Of a stretch of DNA of 64,000 nt, positions 11,591 to 20,264 are shown piece by piece. Within the stretch, counting starts at the first letter, position 1; each line of letters begins with the position of its first letter. Origin of the DNA: Thiocystis violacea (GTDB taxonomy: Bacteria; Pseudomonadota; Gammaproteobacteria; Chromatiales; Chromatiaceae); NCBI RefSeq assembly GCF_016583575.1, contig NZ_NRRG01000021.1:1-64000 (forward strand). Reading direction: 5' to 3'. The translations under genes were made by a program, and so were the position numbers. The notes under the pieces were generated by a model, which was not told the DNA's origin, searched no databases, and saw nothing but the letters and a program-made list of their open reading frames with translations.

Positions 11591-12793
11591 TCATGGAAGG
11601 CCGTACCGAACCTCTACTTCCGAGTACCGATCCTTGAATCGGAGCACCTCGGGCAGGGCCTCCAGGAAAAGCGGTACGAGTTGGGGGTCGAAATGGATTC
11701 CGGCATCGCTCCGCAGCAAGGCGACCGCCTCGTCCACCGACCACGCCCTCTTGTAGGGCCGCTCGGACGTCAGCGCGTCGAACACATCCGCGATGGCGAC
11801 GATGCGGCCAACACGCGGGATCCCCTCGGCCGCCAGCCCGCAGGGATAGCCCGTGCCGTTCCATTTTTCGTGATGCGTCAGCGCGACGATGCGGGCCATG
11901 CGGAGCAGATCGGAATCGCCCGTGTCACCGATGATGTCGGCGCCGATCTGGCAATGGGTTCGCATGATCGCCCACTCATCCGGATCCAGCTTGCCCGGTT
12001 TGCGCAAGATCCGGTCGGGGATCCCGATCTTGCCGACATCGTGCATGGGCGCGGCGTTCATCAAGAGGTCGGCCTCCGACTCGCTCATCCCGATCGCGAG
12101 ACCGAGGATCCGGGAATAGTGACTCATGCGAATCACATGCAACCCGGTCTCGTTGTCCTTGTACTCGGCCGCGCGCCCGAGGCGCTGGATGATCCGCAGA
12201 CGGGTTTCATGGAGCTGGGCGGTTTGCTTCTTGACCTCGCGGTCGAGCACCTGGGTCTGATCATGGAGCGCGAGCTGGGCGCGCACCCGCGCCTGAACGA
12301 CGGGCGGACTGATCGGCTTGGCGATGTAGTCGGCCGCGCCCAGTTCGAACCCCCGGATCTCGTCCTCGATGGCGATCCTGGCCGTAATGAAGATGATCGG
12401 GATATGGCGGGTCGTGTAGTCGTCCTTGAGCTGACGGCACACCTCGTAACCGTCCATTCCAGGCATCATGATGTCGAGCAGGATCATATCCGGCGGATCG
12501 CCGGAGCGGACGATCCGAAGGGCCTGTTCCCCGCGCGTCGCCGCCTTGACGTTGTAATCGTCCTTGAGACTCCCGACCAGCAGGTCGATATTGGCGGGCG
12601 CGTCATCGACCACGAGAATGGTCTGTCGCCGCGCCGATTCCATGCCCTTCCCAGTGAGCTGGGATTCGGGAATTGGCGCCAGCCGATCGGCCCGTCCAGG
12701 AATCCCGCTCCGAGGCGGCTCATGGCCTGGTGGAGGCACATCTTCCAAGGGGACGGAATCCAGGGAGGGGGTCTGAACGGTTGCATTAGGCAT
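11591..12793 (-). CDS. Response regulator with HD-GYP c-di-GMP phosphodiesterase domain
   Basis: This 400-residue protein has an N-terminal receiver (ILVVDDAPANIDLL, phospho-acceptor Asp107 in LLDIMMPGMDG), a short coiled linker (REVKKQTAQLHETRLR), and an HD-GYP domain with His251-Asp252 in MHDVGKIGIPD and GTGYPCGLAAEGIP. HD-GYP enzymes hydrolyse cyclic di-GMP, here presumably under phosphorylation control. The first ~57 residues before the receiver are Pro/Ser-rich and unassigned. The ATG at 12793 has GAGGTG about 12 bases ahead. An internal start at MESARRQ would give a receiver-only N-terminus. It converges on the large hybrid kinase, which may signal to it. Confidence 0.93.
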   Translation of the reverse strand: MPNATVQTPSLDSVPLEDVPPPGHEPPRSGIPGRADRLAPIPESQLTGKGMESARRQTILVVDDAPANIDLLVGSLKDDYNVKAATRGEQALRIVRSGDPPDMILLDIMMPGMDGYEVCRQLKDDYTTRHIPIIFITARIAIEDEIRGFELGAADYIAKPISPPVVQARVRAQLALHDQTQVLDREVKKQTAQLHETRLRIIQRLGRAAEYKDNETGLHVIRMSHYSRILGLAIGMSESEADLLMNAAPMHDVGKIGIPDRILRKPGKLDPDEWAIMRTHCQIGADIIGDTGDSDLLRMARIVALTHHEKWNGTGYPCGLAAEGIPRVGRIVAIADVFDALTSERPYKRAWSVDEAVALLRSDAGIHFDPQLVPLFLEALPEVLRFKDRYSEVEVRYGLP

Positions 12794-13156
12794 GCGGGCA
12801 CCTCGAAGCGTCCGGAATTCTTGGGTCGTGAAGCATCCTGGTCGTGCCTGCAAGATTAGAGACGAACGAACCCTGAATCCGTGACGCATGAAACAGGAGC
12901 GGATGATCGGGAGCGCTCGGACCCATCTATTTCGCCAGTGGAAGCATAGCATTACAGACAAAAAACATGGCGATTCGTGTGCGGGATCGTGCCTGTGCGA
13001 TAGGCCCTCGATGCGCGTCGGCGCGTCGTAACGCGGCCCGGCATCGTTGCTCGGGCACGAAGAGGAACCAGGGTCGTGACCATGGACTGGCGGGAAGGGC
13101 CGCGGGGACGGACGGCCAGCCGGATCCCATGCGCCTCGCGCGAGGAGGCCGGCGGG
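12794..13156. other. Spacer between HD-GYP and GGDEF genes
   Basis: The 363 bases hold no convincing gene. Open frames on either strand lack family resemblance and look like high-GC chance frames. The part next to 12793 presumably carries the HD-GYP promoter. Confidence 0.5.
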
Positions 13157-14551
13157 TCAGCGACCGCCGGGAAGAGCGAAAGAATCGCCATCGGGCTTCG
13201 CATCCGATCCGGCGCCGTCCGGTCGCTGACTGTGAGGGCCATTCCGAACGGCGGCGGCCAGCCCGGAGCCGTGGACCTCGACCCGGTCGCGTCCGAGTTC
13301 CTTGGCGCGGTACAGGGCCTCGTCGGCCCGATGGATCAGCTCCTCGTGGTCGTGCTCGCCGGCGACATCGTCGGCAACGCCGATACTGATGGTCACGACG
13401 CCATGCGGCGAGGCTGGATGCCGAATACCGAGCCCGGCGATGGCCTCGCGGATCTGCTCGCCAATGCGCACGGCACCGGCCAGATCGGTGTTGGGCAGCA
13501 CCACGACGAATTCCTCGCCACCGTAGCGGGCGCAAAAATCACTGCCGCGATGCAGGCTGTCGCGCAGCAGCTCGGCCACCGCGCACAGACAGCGATCACC
13601 GGCCTGATGGCCGAAGGTATCGTTGTAACCCTTGAAATAATCGATATCGCAGATCAGCAGCGACAGCGGCATCCGCTCCCGGCGTCCACGACGCAGTTCG
13701 TGCACCAGTTGCTCGATGAAGAAGCGCCGGTTGGGAATGCTGGTCAAGGCATCGAAAACGGCCTGGCGGCGGAGTCTGTCATAGGCGCGGGCCAAGAGAC
13801 GACCCATGACCAGGATGACCAGGATCCCGGCCAGGGCGATGCTCAGGTGGCTGCCGACAAGGGCCGCGACAGGGACCGGAAGGAGCGCCGGCAGCACCAC
13901 GCTGATGCCGCCGCGCACGTCGCCCAGGGCGTAACCCTGATCCTCGTGACACTTGAGGCAGGGTCGCTCGGTGATCAGCGGCGCCATGTAGCGATAACCC
14001 CATTGATCCCCGGCCTTGAAGAGCTGACCCCACTCCTCGGCGCCATCCTCGAAGGCGCGCAGCGCCTCGGCCTCCCAAGGCAGGGCGTGATTGGCGGGGC
14101 GGATCGGCTTCAGGCTGGTGATGCGAAACTGCACACCCTTGCCCTCGGCGGCGAGTTCCGCGAGTTGCCGGGTCATGAAGGCGGGATTGATCTTGGTCAG
14201 GGTCAGATCGTCCGTGACGGGGATCTCCCGGCGCGGATCCTTCAGGTAGGGATTGGGCTGCGTGTCCTGGGTGATCGGCGCATAGACACCGCCATGCTGG
14301 GCGTTCCAATGCCGGGTGAGCACCAGCAGATCGAAGAAGGAGCGGGCGGTCTCCAGGGCGAGATTCTCGCGGTGCCGATCCGCCTGGCGCAGATTCCATC
14401 CGAGCGAGCCGGCCACGATCAGCACCCAGGACACCAGGATCAGGACCAGTTTGAGCCAGATGCGGACACCGACGCGCGCGGGATCGGTCCGATCCTGCGC
14501 GCCTGAATAACTGGATGTTCCAAGCTCCGATGGGGCGTCCGAGGATGTCAT
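13157..14551 (-). CDS. Diguanylate cyclase with haem-c-type (Tll0287-like/DUF3365) sensor domain
   Basis: This 464-residue protein has an N-terminal membrane helix (about 30-50), a periplasmic domain of the DUF3365/Tll0287 type with a CLKCH haem-attachment motif at 198-202, a second helix (about 220-250), and a GGDEF domain. The active site reads GGEEF (344-348), an accepted catalytic variant. An RxxD inhibitory site (RGSD, 335-338) lies exactly five residues upstream, so c-di-GMP product inhibition is expected. The haem suggests redox or gas sensing that controls c-di-GMP synthesis. The C-terminal ~35 residues are Gly/Pro-rich and unassigned. It pairs naturally with the HD-GYP gene on the same strand. 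Confidence 0.9.
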   Translation of the reverse strand: MTSSDAPSELGTSSYSGAQDRTDPARVGVRIWLKLVLILVSWVLIVAGSLGWNLRQADRHRENLALETARSFFDLLVLTRHWNAQHGGVYAPITQDTQPNPYLKDPRREIPVTDDLTLTKINPAFMTRQLAELAAEGKGVQFRITSLKPIRPANHALPWEAEALRAFEDGAEEWGQLFKAGDQWGYRYMAPLITERPCLKCHEDQGYALGDVRGGISVVLPALLPVPVAALVGSHLSIALAGILVILVMGRLLARAYDRLRRQAVFDALTSIPNRRFFIEQLVHELRRGRRERMPLSLLICDIDYFKGYNDTFGHQAGDRCLCAVAELLRDSLHRGSDFCARYGGEEFVVVLPNTDLAGAVRIGEQIREAIAGLGIRHPASPHGVVTISIGVADDVAGEHDHEELIHRADEALYRAKELGRDRVEVHGSGLAAAVRNGPHSQRPDGAGSDAKPDGDSFALPGGR

Positions 14552-14636
14552 CGTCGAGGTCTATCGCGAGCCTCGATCGGAAACGACGGGGTCCGGTTGT
14601 TCGTCATCCAAGACCCGGTGTCGGATTCGGTCAACC

Positions 14637-14921
14637 TTAGTCGCCATAGATCCAGTTATAACCTTCTCGGGTGGACAGCGGATCGCGCGCGACCCGAGTG
14701 ACGGCATTGCCGGATCGGGTTCTGGCGATGCCATAGGCCAGATCGTGGATTTCCTCCAGGAACACGAGATCCATCCAGGCGTCCTCGGGCCAGCCGTGGC
14801 GATTGCCCCGCCGATCGAGCGTGAGATCCGCGAAGACCAGACCGAAGTATTCAGGATCGCCCCAGCATTCATGCAGGCGATGGATGGCATGAGGGAATTT
14901 TTCCTCAAGGGCGGAAATCAT
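14637..14921 (-). CDS. Conserved hypothetical protein, 94 residues
   Basis: I do not recognise a named family. The sequence is acidic and aromatic (MISALEEKFPHAIHRLHECWGDPEYF...WPEDAWMDLVFLEEIHDLAYG), with no signal peptide or membrane segment. Codon use matches the neighbours, and the composition looks like a real small cytoplasmic protein. It starts at an ATG whose upstream bases are purine-poor. It lies between the GGDEF gene and a PilZ-type gene on the same strand, so it may be co-transcribed with them. A role in signalling is only a guess from context. Confidence 0.7.
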   Translation of the reverse strand: MISALEEKFPHAIHRLHECWGDPEYFGLVFADLTLDRRGNRHGWPEDAWMDLVFLEEIHDLAYGIARTRSGNAVTRVARDPLSTREGYNWIYGD

Positions 14922-14993
14922 GATTATCGCCTCCCTGTCGACCGATGACCACTGGGCCTGTCGCGACCCTGGCCGGATATCCGGGATCCGGTC

Positions 14994-15659
14994 TCAGGCG
15001 TGCGACAGCATGTCCGCGAGATGCCGCAGCTCCTCGCGTGGGTGTTCGAATTTCAGATCCAGCCGAACGAGATGGATCCAGCCATTCCTGGGGGCACGCT
15101 CCACCGCCTGGGCGTTGACTCGGGCGCGCAGATGGAACCCCGGAAAATCCTTGGTGCCGCCGATCACCAGCAGGATGCTTTGGTCGATCTCGTAGGCGCC
15201 GAAGACGGTCACGAACAGATGCCCATCGGCGATCTGGGCGAGTTTTTCGCGCATTTCCGCTTCGTCGTCGAAAATCAGCTCCAGTCTTTCCATCGTTGGG
15301 GTCGAATGGCACGCGGTCTGCCGTTCCTCACGTTCGGCCAGGAGATCGAGCAGCTTTTCGAGCCGAAACTCGCTGCGCTGGGACAGGCTGGAGAAGCGCA
15401 CGGCAACCCGATGACGACCATCGTCGAGTCGCTCGCGCCGAACGACCTCGGCCTCGATGGAAAACGACTGGCCACCGACCCACGGCAAGATCAGCCCGAG
15501 CCGACCGCCATCGCGAACACCGGGATCCGAGGTGATGAACTGCGCGCCGCCCCAGGAGATTTCCTGATCCTCCACCGTGATGGGCCGATCGGAGTCGGGC
15601 AGCATCACTTGGATGGATATCCCCAGGCCGAGACGCCGTTGCGACCGCTTTTCACGCAT
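14994..15659 (-). CDS. PilZ-domain protein (probable c-di-GMP receptor)
   Basis: This 221-residue cytoplasmic protein begins with a PilZ-like segment. KRSQRRLG gives the RxxxR half, and DQEISWGGAQF about 30 residues later gives the D/NxSxxG half of the c-di-GMP binding site, followed by alternating beta strands (residues about 10-100). The C-terminal half (about 110-221) is unassigned, with a hydrophobic strand HLFVTVFGAYEIDQSILLVIGGT. Its place beside GGDEF and HD-GYP genes supports a c-di-GMP effector role. Effector target unknown. Confidence 0.75.
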   Translation of the reverse strand: MREKRSQRRLGLGISIQVMLPDSDRPITVEDQEISWGGAQFITSDPGVRDGGRLGLILPWVGGQSFSIEAEVVRRERLDDGRHRVAVRFSSLSQRSEFRLEKLLDLLAEREERQTACHSTPTMERLELIFDDEAEMREKLAQIADGHLFVTVFGAYEIDQSILLVIGGTKDFPGFHLRARVNAQAVERAPRNGWIHLVRLDLKFEHPREELRHLADMLSHA

Positions 15660-15682
15660 GGCTTGTTCCCGCGGAACTTGCG

Positions 15683-16567
15683 TTATCGTTGCCTCGCCTT
15701 TAAGTCTTGGTCAGCATCGCGAAGGGGTTCGTGATCGACATCAAGCTTCCGAGTTTCTTCGACAATTCGTTTATGACAGACCCTCGACACTGAGCCATCG
15801 CGAAGTCTGGCGAGCGGATCTTGCCGATAGAAGTGCGCGAGCTGACGAGAGACATCGGGGTAGACCTCGGCCAGCCGCGCCGGGATCTCGAAAAATGCTT
15901 CGCTGGCCACGGCGAAGAACTCGGCGGGCGATTCGGCGGCATAGGGATCCATCTCGGTCTCCTCGCCGGCGTCGACCCGTCGACAGAGATCCGCGTAGGC
16001 GCGCGAGAAGGCGCGCTTCCACTCCGACGCCGACATCCCGGCATGCGGCGGGGGACAACCGTTGGCGACACCGTCGCGCAGATCGAGCTTATGGGCCATC
16101 TCGTGGATGACGACGTTGTACCCGTCGCGCCGGCGACCGGCGTCCACGTCGGCCCATGAAAGGATCACCGGCCCCTGCTCCCAGGCCTCGCCGCTCCTGG
16201 CCTCGCGCTCGGTCCAGACCACGCCGTCCTCGCCCATGACCTCGTGCTCCGGCACGAATTCGTCCGGATAGAGAATGACGGCATACCAGCCGCGATACCA
16301 GTCGAGTCCCAGTTCGAGCACCGGCAGACAGGCTTGCAGGGCAAGCGTCAGCTCCATCTCGGCCGTGACCCGGAGTCCCTGGACAGGCTCCAGGGTCTTG
16401 GCGCGCAGGAACAGGAGGGCCAACTCCTTCAGACGCTCGACCGCGAGCGGCTCCAGGCCAGCCAACAGCGGGAGCCTCCGCCAGGCGCGTTCCCAGTCCC
16501 GGTCGCTGAAGCGCGCGCGCTCGCGCTCCAGGTGTCGTGATCTCCACCAGCGTCCAAGTCCCTTCAT
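15683..16567 (-). CDS. mtfA: MtfA-type zinc peptidase (M90 family)
   Basis: This 294-residue protein matches the Mlc titration factor A family. In enterics these metallopeptidases bind the glucose repressor Mlc. The zinc motif HEMAH spans residues 155-159 (VVIHEMAHKLDL), and the family segments VILYPDEF, VILSWADV and YAAESPAEFFAVASEAFF are present. No signal peptide is obvious. The C-terminal 30 residues are polar and outside the family core. Partner or substrate in this organism is unknown, as no ptsG/Mlc genes are nearby. It is transcribed divergently from the SCO gene. Confidence 0.88.
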   Translation of the reverse strand: MKGLGRWWRSRHLERERARFSDRDWERAWRRLPLLAGLEPLAVERLKELALLFLRAKTLEPVQGLRVTAEMELTLALQACLPVLELGLDWYRGWYAVILYPDEFVPEHEVMGEDGVVWTEREARSGEAWEQGPVILSWADVDAGRRRDGYNVVIHEMAHKLDLRDGVANGCPPPHAGMSASEWKRAFSRAYADLCRRVDAGEETEMDPYAAESPAEFFAVASEAFFEIPARLAEVYPDVSRQLAHFYRQDPLARLRDGSVSRVCHKRIVEETRKLDVDHEPLRDADQDLKARQR

Positions 16568-16767
16568 GGCGATGACCGGAACCAGGGGCGGAACGCCTCG
16601 CCGGGAAGACGACGACCCCCTGGGGCCGCGCCCATCGACTGTGTGATTTGGCGCGATTTCGAGCTAAGCATCGGATCGTTCGCCCCCAACTGACGAGGAT
16701 CAATCAGAGGCATCAGGCTCTCGCCTAATGTCTCCTTCATTTTGGATACGGAGGCTGAGTGGGTTCC

Positions 16768-17400
16768 ATGACAGGCCATCGACTGCTGATCGCCATCCTG
16801 CTGATGGCCGGACTCACAACCTGGCTCCTGCTGTTTTGGGATCCCACCGGCGTCAGCGACAGCGTGCCCGACAAGGGCCAGGTGCCGCTGGAACTCGCCG
16901 CGCGGCCCACCGGCGGCGATTTTACCCTCGATTCGGCGACTGGCCCGGTGCGTTTGGCCGATCTGCGTGGCCAGGTGGTCCTGCTCTATTTCGGCTATAC
17001 CGCCTGCCCCGACATCTGCCCGACCAATCTGGTCTTCATCGCCAACGCGCTCAGGGGGTTGCGCCAGGACGAACTGGAGCGCACGCGGGTGCTCTTCGTC
17101 AGCGTCGATCCGGAGCGCGACGAGCCCCGGCGCCTCGCCGAATACGCCGCTTACTTCCACCCCAGGATCCAGGGCATCACCGGAACGCCCGAGCAGGTAG
17201 CCCAGGTCGCCAGGCTCTACGGAGCGGCCTATCGGCGCGCGGAGGAAGCGGGGTCGGCGATGGGCTATCTGGTCGATCATTCCGCCTATACCTATGTCAT
17301 CGATCCTTCCGGAGGTCTGAGCCGCACCCTGGACCATGCCACGCCGCCACTCGAGATCCTGGCCGCGATCCGAAGTCTGCTCGATGCCGAACAGCCCTGA
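16768..17400 (+). CDS. SCO1/SenC-family copper/thiol-disulfide protein
   Basis: This protein of about 210 residues has an N-terminal membrane anchor (about 8-25) and a periplasmic thioredoxin-like fold. The copper/redox motif CPDICP is at about Cys80 and Cys84, and the distal His sits in VDHSAYTYVID. SCO proteins deliver or reduce copper for the CuA site of haem-copper oxidases. GGAGG at 16750-16754 lies 4 bases before a GTG (16759) and 13 before this ATG, so a 3-residue longer form is possible. It is followed after 59 bases by a PCuAC chaperone gene, which fits a copper-delivery operon. No oxidase genes are adjacent. Confidence 0.9.
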   Translation: MTGHRLLIAILLMAGLTTWLLLFWDPTGVSDSVPDKGQVPLELAARPTGGDFTLDSATGPVRLADLRGQVVLLYFGYTACPDICPTNLVFIANALRGLRQDELERTRVLFVSVDPERDEPRRLAEYAAYFHPRIQGITGTPEQVAQVARLYGAAYRRAEEAGSAMGYLVDHSAYTYVIDPSGGLSRTLDHATPPLEILAAIRSLLDAEQP

Positions 17401-17459
17401 CCCCATCGCGGCCAGGCCGTCGCCCTTTCATTCACACCACTCACCGGAGATCTCCGACC

Positions 17460-17915
17460 ATGTCTCGCATCCAATCGCTTATCGCCCTCGCCCTGCTCGC
17501 GGGTATCACGCTTGGAACCCAGGCCGCCGACAACATCACCGTCGAGGATCCCTACGCGCGCGCCGTGCCGCCCGGCCAGCCGAACAGCGCGGTCTTCATG
17601 GCGATCCTGAACCGGGGCGCGAGCGATCGCGCCCTGGTCGGAGCGGAAAGCCCGGCGGCCAAGGTCGTCGAGTTGCACACGCACGTCCATGAGGACGGGA
17701 TGATGCGGATGCGTCGCGTCGAGCGGATCGACCTGCCGGCCGGCGAGACGGTCACACTCAAGCCGGGCGGACTGCATGTGATGCTGATCGGACTCAAGGG
17801 CGATCTCCAGCCCGGCGACTCGGTGGAGCTGACCCTGATCCATGACGACGGGGAGAAGATCCAGGTCAAGGCGCCGGTCCGTCGTATCGAGATGGGCCAG
17901 ATGCCGAGCCATTGA
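17460..17915 (+). CDS. Periplasmic copper chaperone PCu(A)C
   Basis: This 151-residue secreted protein has a signal peptide (cleavage near TQAAD, residue 22) and the complete PCuAC copper motif H-X10-M-X21-H-X-M at His73, Met84, His106 and Met108. Members bind Cu(I) and cooperate with SCO proteins in building CuA centres. The gene follows the SCO gene on the same strand. The upstream frame is open through the spacer, but the ATG at 17460 gives the proper signal peptide. Confidence 0.93.
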   Translation: MSRIQSLIALALLAGITLGTQAADNITVEDPYARAVPPGQPNSAVFMAILNRGASDRALVGAESPAAKVVELHTHVHEDGMMRMRRVERIDLPAGETVTLKPGGLHVMLIGLKGDLQPGDSVELTLIHDDGEKIQVKAPVRRIEMGQMPSH

Positions 17916-18147
17916 ACTCGCCGACCTCGGGGACACCGATCGCGACTCGGGGGATCTTTCCGGTTCCGCGCGGGTCCACTGACAGGGACTTTCCGGCGCC
18001 ATGAGGACGATCGCGGCGGGCATCGAGTTTGACCGGGAGGCCAACTATCTGATATACATCGCCGGATTTTTTCCGCACCCCAAACCCATAGGTCGTCGGT
18101 CGACGGGCACGATCCGGCCGTGAACACGAACAGATTAGGCATTTGCG

Positions 18148-18777
18148 ATGAAGAAGACTTGGCTGATAACGGTTTCATTGGCGACGGCGTTGACAAGCGG
18201 TCTGTTACAAGCCGCGGAGGGGCTCCAACCAGCGGACCCCAAAAGAGGCGAGACAAAGGCCAACACCATTTGCGTGGCCTGCCACGGACCGCAGGGCAAC
18301 AGCATCGTGCCGATCTGGCCGAAGCTCGCCGGGCAGCATCCTGAGTACATCATGAAGCAGTTGATGGACTTCAAGGCCGGCAACCGCGCCAACGTACAGA
18401 TGACCCCGATGGCACTTCCGCTGACGGATCAGGAGGTCGTCGACCTGGCGGCCTATTTCTCGACCCAGGCCCAATCCGGTGGCCAGGCGGATCCGGAACT
18501 CGCCAAGGTCGGCGAGGCCCTCTACCGCGCGGGCAACCCAAGCTCCGGCGTTCCGGCTTGCAGCGGCTGTCACGGTCCGGCCGGCATGGGCCAGGGGCTC
18601 TCCAAGTTTCCGCGTATCTCCGGTCAGCACGCGGATTATGTGAAACAGACGCTCGGGTATTTCAAAAGCGCCGAGCGCGCGAACGACCCAGCCGGCATGA
18701 TGCGTGGCGTCACCGCGCGCATGACCGACCAGGAAATCGCGGCGGTATCCCAATACATTCAAGGTCTATCCAAATAG
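18148..18777 (+). CDS. Diheme cytochrome c4
   Basis: This 209-residue periplasmic protein has a signal peptide (cleavage after LLQAA, about residue 23) and two similar cytochrome c domains with haem motifs CVACH (42-46) and CSGCH (138-142). Each is followed by a PKLAGQH or PRISGQH segment and a distal Met region. This two-domain pattern and length are typical of cytochrome c4, an electron donor to terminal oxidases. Genes for copper insertion lie immediately upstream. A strong terminator follows. Confidence 0.93.
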   Translation: MKKTWLITVSLATALTSGLLQAAEGLQPADPKRGETKANTICVACHGPQGNSIVPIWPKLAGQHPEYIMKQLMDFKAGNRANVQMTPMALPLTDQEVVDLAAYFSTQAQSGGQADPELAKVGEALYRAGNPSSGVPACSGCHGPAGMGQGLSKFPRISGQHADYVKQTLGYFKSAERANDPAGMMRGVTARMTDQEIAAVSQYIQGLSK

Positions 18778-18801
18778 GTCGACCCGCCTGCAAGGGATTG
18801 G

Positions 18802-18828
18802 AAAGGGCGGCCATTGGCCGCCTTTTTT
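18802..18828 (+). terminator. Rho-independent terminator after cytochrome c4
   Basis: A GC-rich stem (GGCGGCC at 18806-18812 and GGCCGCC at 18816-18822) with a 3-base loop is followed by six T. This is a textbook intrinsic terminator 25 bases past the stop codon. Confidence 0.9.
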
Positions 18829-19000
18829 CGTTTTGGACCGGCGAAGCCCACCCGCGATGAGACGCCGGATCTCCACACGCCAGGCATTCCGTCCGGCGCC
18901 TCCCCGGCTCGCGTACCATTGGCCGAGCGCGCGATTCGATCACGCTCGACGCCGCTTCCCGCGTATACTCAGCGCTTTTTCGCGCCAGACCGCAATTCTC

Positions 19001-19942
19001 ATGAGGCTGATCCGAGGCTTACACAATCTGCGTCACGAGGATCGAGGTTGCGTCGCGACCATCGGCAACTTCGATGGTGTGCATCTGGGACATCGCTCCG
19101 TCTTTCAGCGCCTGCTCTCGCACGGTCGGGCGCTCGGGCGGCCCGTGACCGTCATCACCTTCGAACCCCAACCCATGGAGTTCTTCGCTCCGGAGGCGGC
19201 GCCCGCGCGCCTGACGCGGCTGAGGGAGAAGCTGACCGCGCTGCGCGATAACGCGATCGATCGGGTGATGCTTCTGGAATTCGGTCCCAAGCTCGCCGCC
19301 ATGGAGGCGCGGACCTTCGTCCAGAGACTCCTGATCGAGGGTCTTGGCGTGCGTTTCCTGCTGGTCGGAGACGATTTCCGCTTTGGCCGAGGACGCGCGG
19401 GAGACTTCGAGCTTTTGCGGTCGATGGGTCGCGAGGCCCTAGGATCCGGCAGCGGATTCGAGGTCGAGGATCTGCATACCATCACCCATGGCGAGGAACG
19501 CATCAGCAGCACCAGGATTCGCGATGCCCTGGCGCGGGGAGATCTCGAACAGGCCAGACATCTGCTTGGACGCCCCTATGCCATGGAGGGACGGGTGGTC
19601 CATGGCGACAAGCGGGGGCGCGCCATCGGCTTCCCGACGGCCAATATCAACCTGCATCGCCGGGTGAGTCCGGTACGAGGCGTCTACGCGGTTCGGGTAC
19701 GCGGGTTGGGCGCCGACCCATGGCCCGGCGTGGCGAATATCGGCACCCGCCCCACGGTGGGCGGACTGAGCGCACGGCTCGAGGTCCATCTATTCGATTT
19801 CGACCAGCGGATCTATGGCCGGCATCTGGAGGTCGAACTGGCGCTCAAGCTGCGCGACGAGCAGAAATTCGAGTCCTTCGACGCGCTCAAGGAGCAGATT
19901 CGACGCGACGCGGAGGCCGCGCGGGCGTTTCTGGGGGTTTAG
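19001..19942 (+). CDS. ribF: Bifunctional riboflavin kinase / FAD synthetase
   Basis: RibF (313 residues) phosphorylates riboflavin to FMN and adenylylates it to FAD. The N-terminal nucleotidyltransferase half shows TIGNFDGVHLGH and the ISSTRIRDAL motif. The C-terminal kinase half shows GDKRGRAIGFPTANI and GVYAVRV...GVANIGTRPT. Length is normal. The ATG at 19001 gives the usual N-terminus MRLIRGLHNLR. In many gammaproteobacteria ribF is followed by ileS and lspA. Here it is followed by a restriction-modification island instead. Confidence 0.96.
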   Translation: MRLIRGLHNLRHEDRGCVATIGNFDGVHLGHRSVFQRLLSHGRALGRPVTVITFEPQPMEFFAPEAAPARLTRLREKLTALRDNAIDRVMLLEFGPKLAAMEARTFVQRLLIEGLGVRFLLVGDDFRFGRGRAGDFELLRSMGREALGSGSGFEVEDLHTITHGEERISSTRIRDALARGDLEQARHLLGRPYAMEGRVVHGDKRGRAIGFPTANINLHRRVSPVRGVYAVRVRGLGADPWPGVANIGTRPTVGGLSARLEVHLFDFDQRIYGRHLEVELALKLRDEQKFESFDALKEQIRRDAEAARAFLGV

Positions 19943-20264
19943 TCGCGACGACGGGCGGTTTTCCAGGGACGCCCGGTCTATAATCGCTCCCTTCGCGCGT
20001 TCAGGGAGCACCGAACAATGATCGAGCCAGCCGTAGACTTGGCTCTGCTCCGGAAAGCGGCGGATCTGTTGAGCTTTCAAGGATTTAAGATGGCCTGGAA
20101 ATACCGGTTGCGCGAGGTCGATGAAAATCGTCGAGTGCGGCGGCGCTGTCCCCATCTCGACGCACCGGCATGTCTCGGCATTGTTCGCCGCCACCCAAGT
20201 AGTGACGAAAACATCGCCGACGCGAGCCTTGCGGGTGATTCAGGGCGTGCGCCAGAGTCGTTTT
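19943..20264. other. Spacer after ribF with an orphan promoter-like signal
   Basis: A TATAAT box at 19979-19984 and a short inverted repeat (GCTCCCT/AGGGAGC, 19987-20010) lie where an ileS leader might be expected. The following open frame from ATG 20018 resembles no protein I know and runs into the 3' end of the convergent methyltransferase. I read this as a junction left by insertion or rearrangement rather than a gene. Confidence 0.35.

Noticed and set aside
12952-13242. 96-codon minus-strand frame between the HD-GYP and GGDEF genes
   Set aside because: Arg/Pro/Thr-rich composition, no ribosome-binding site and no family resemblance.
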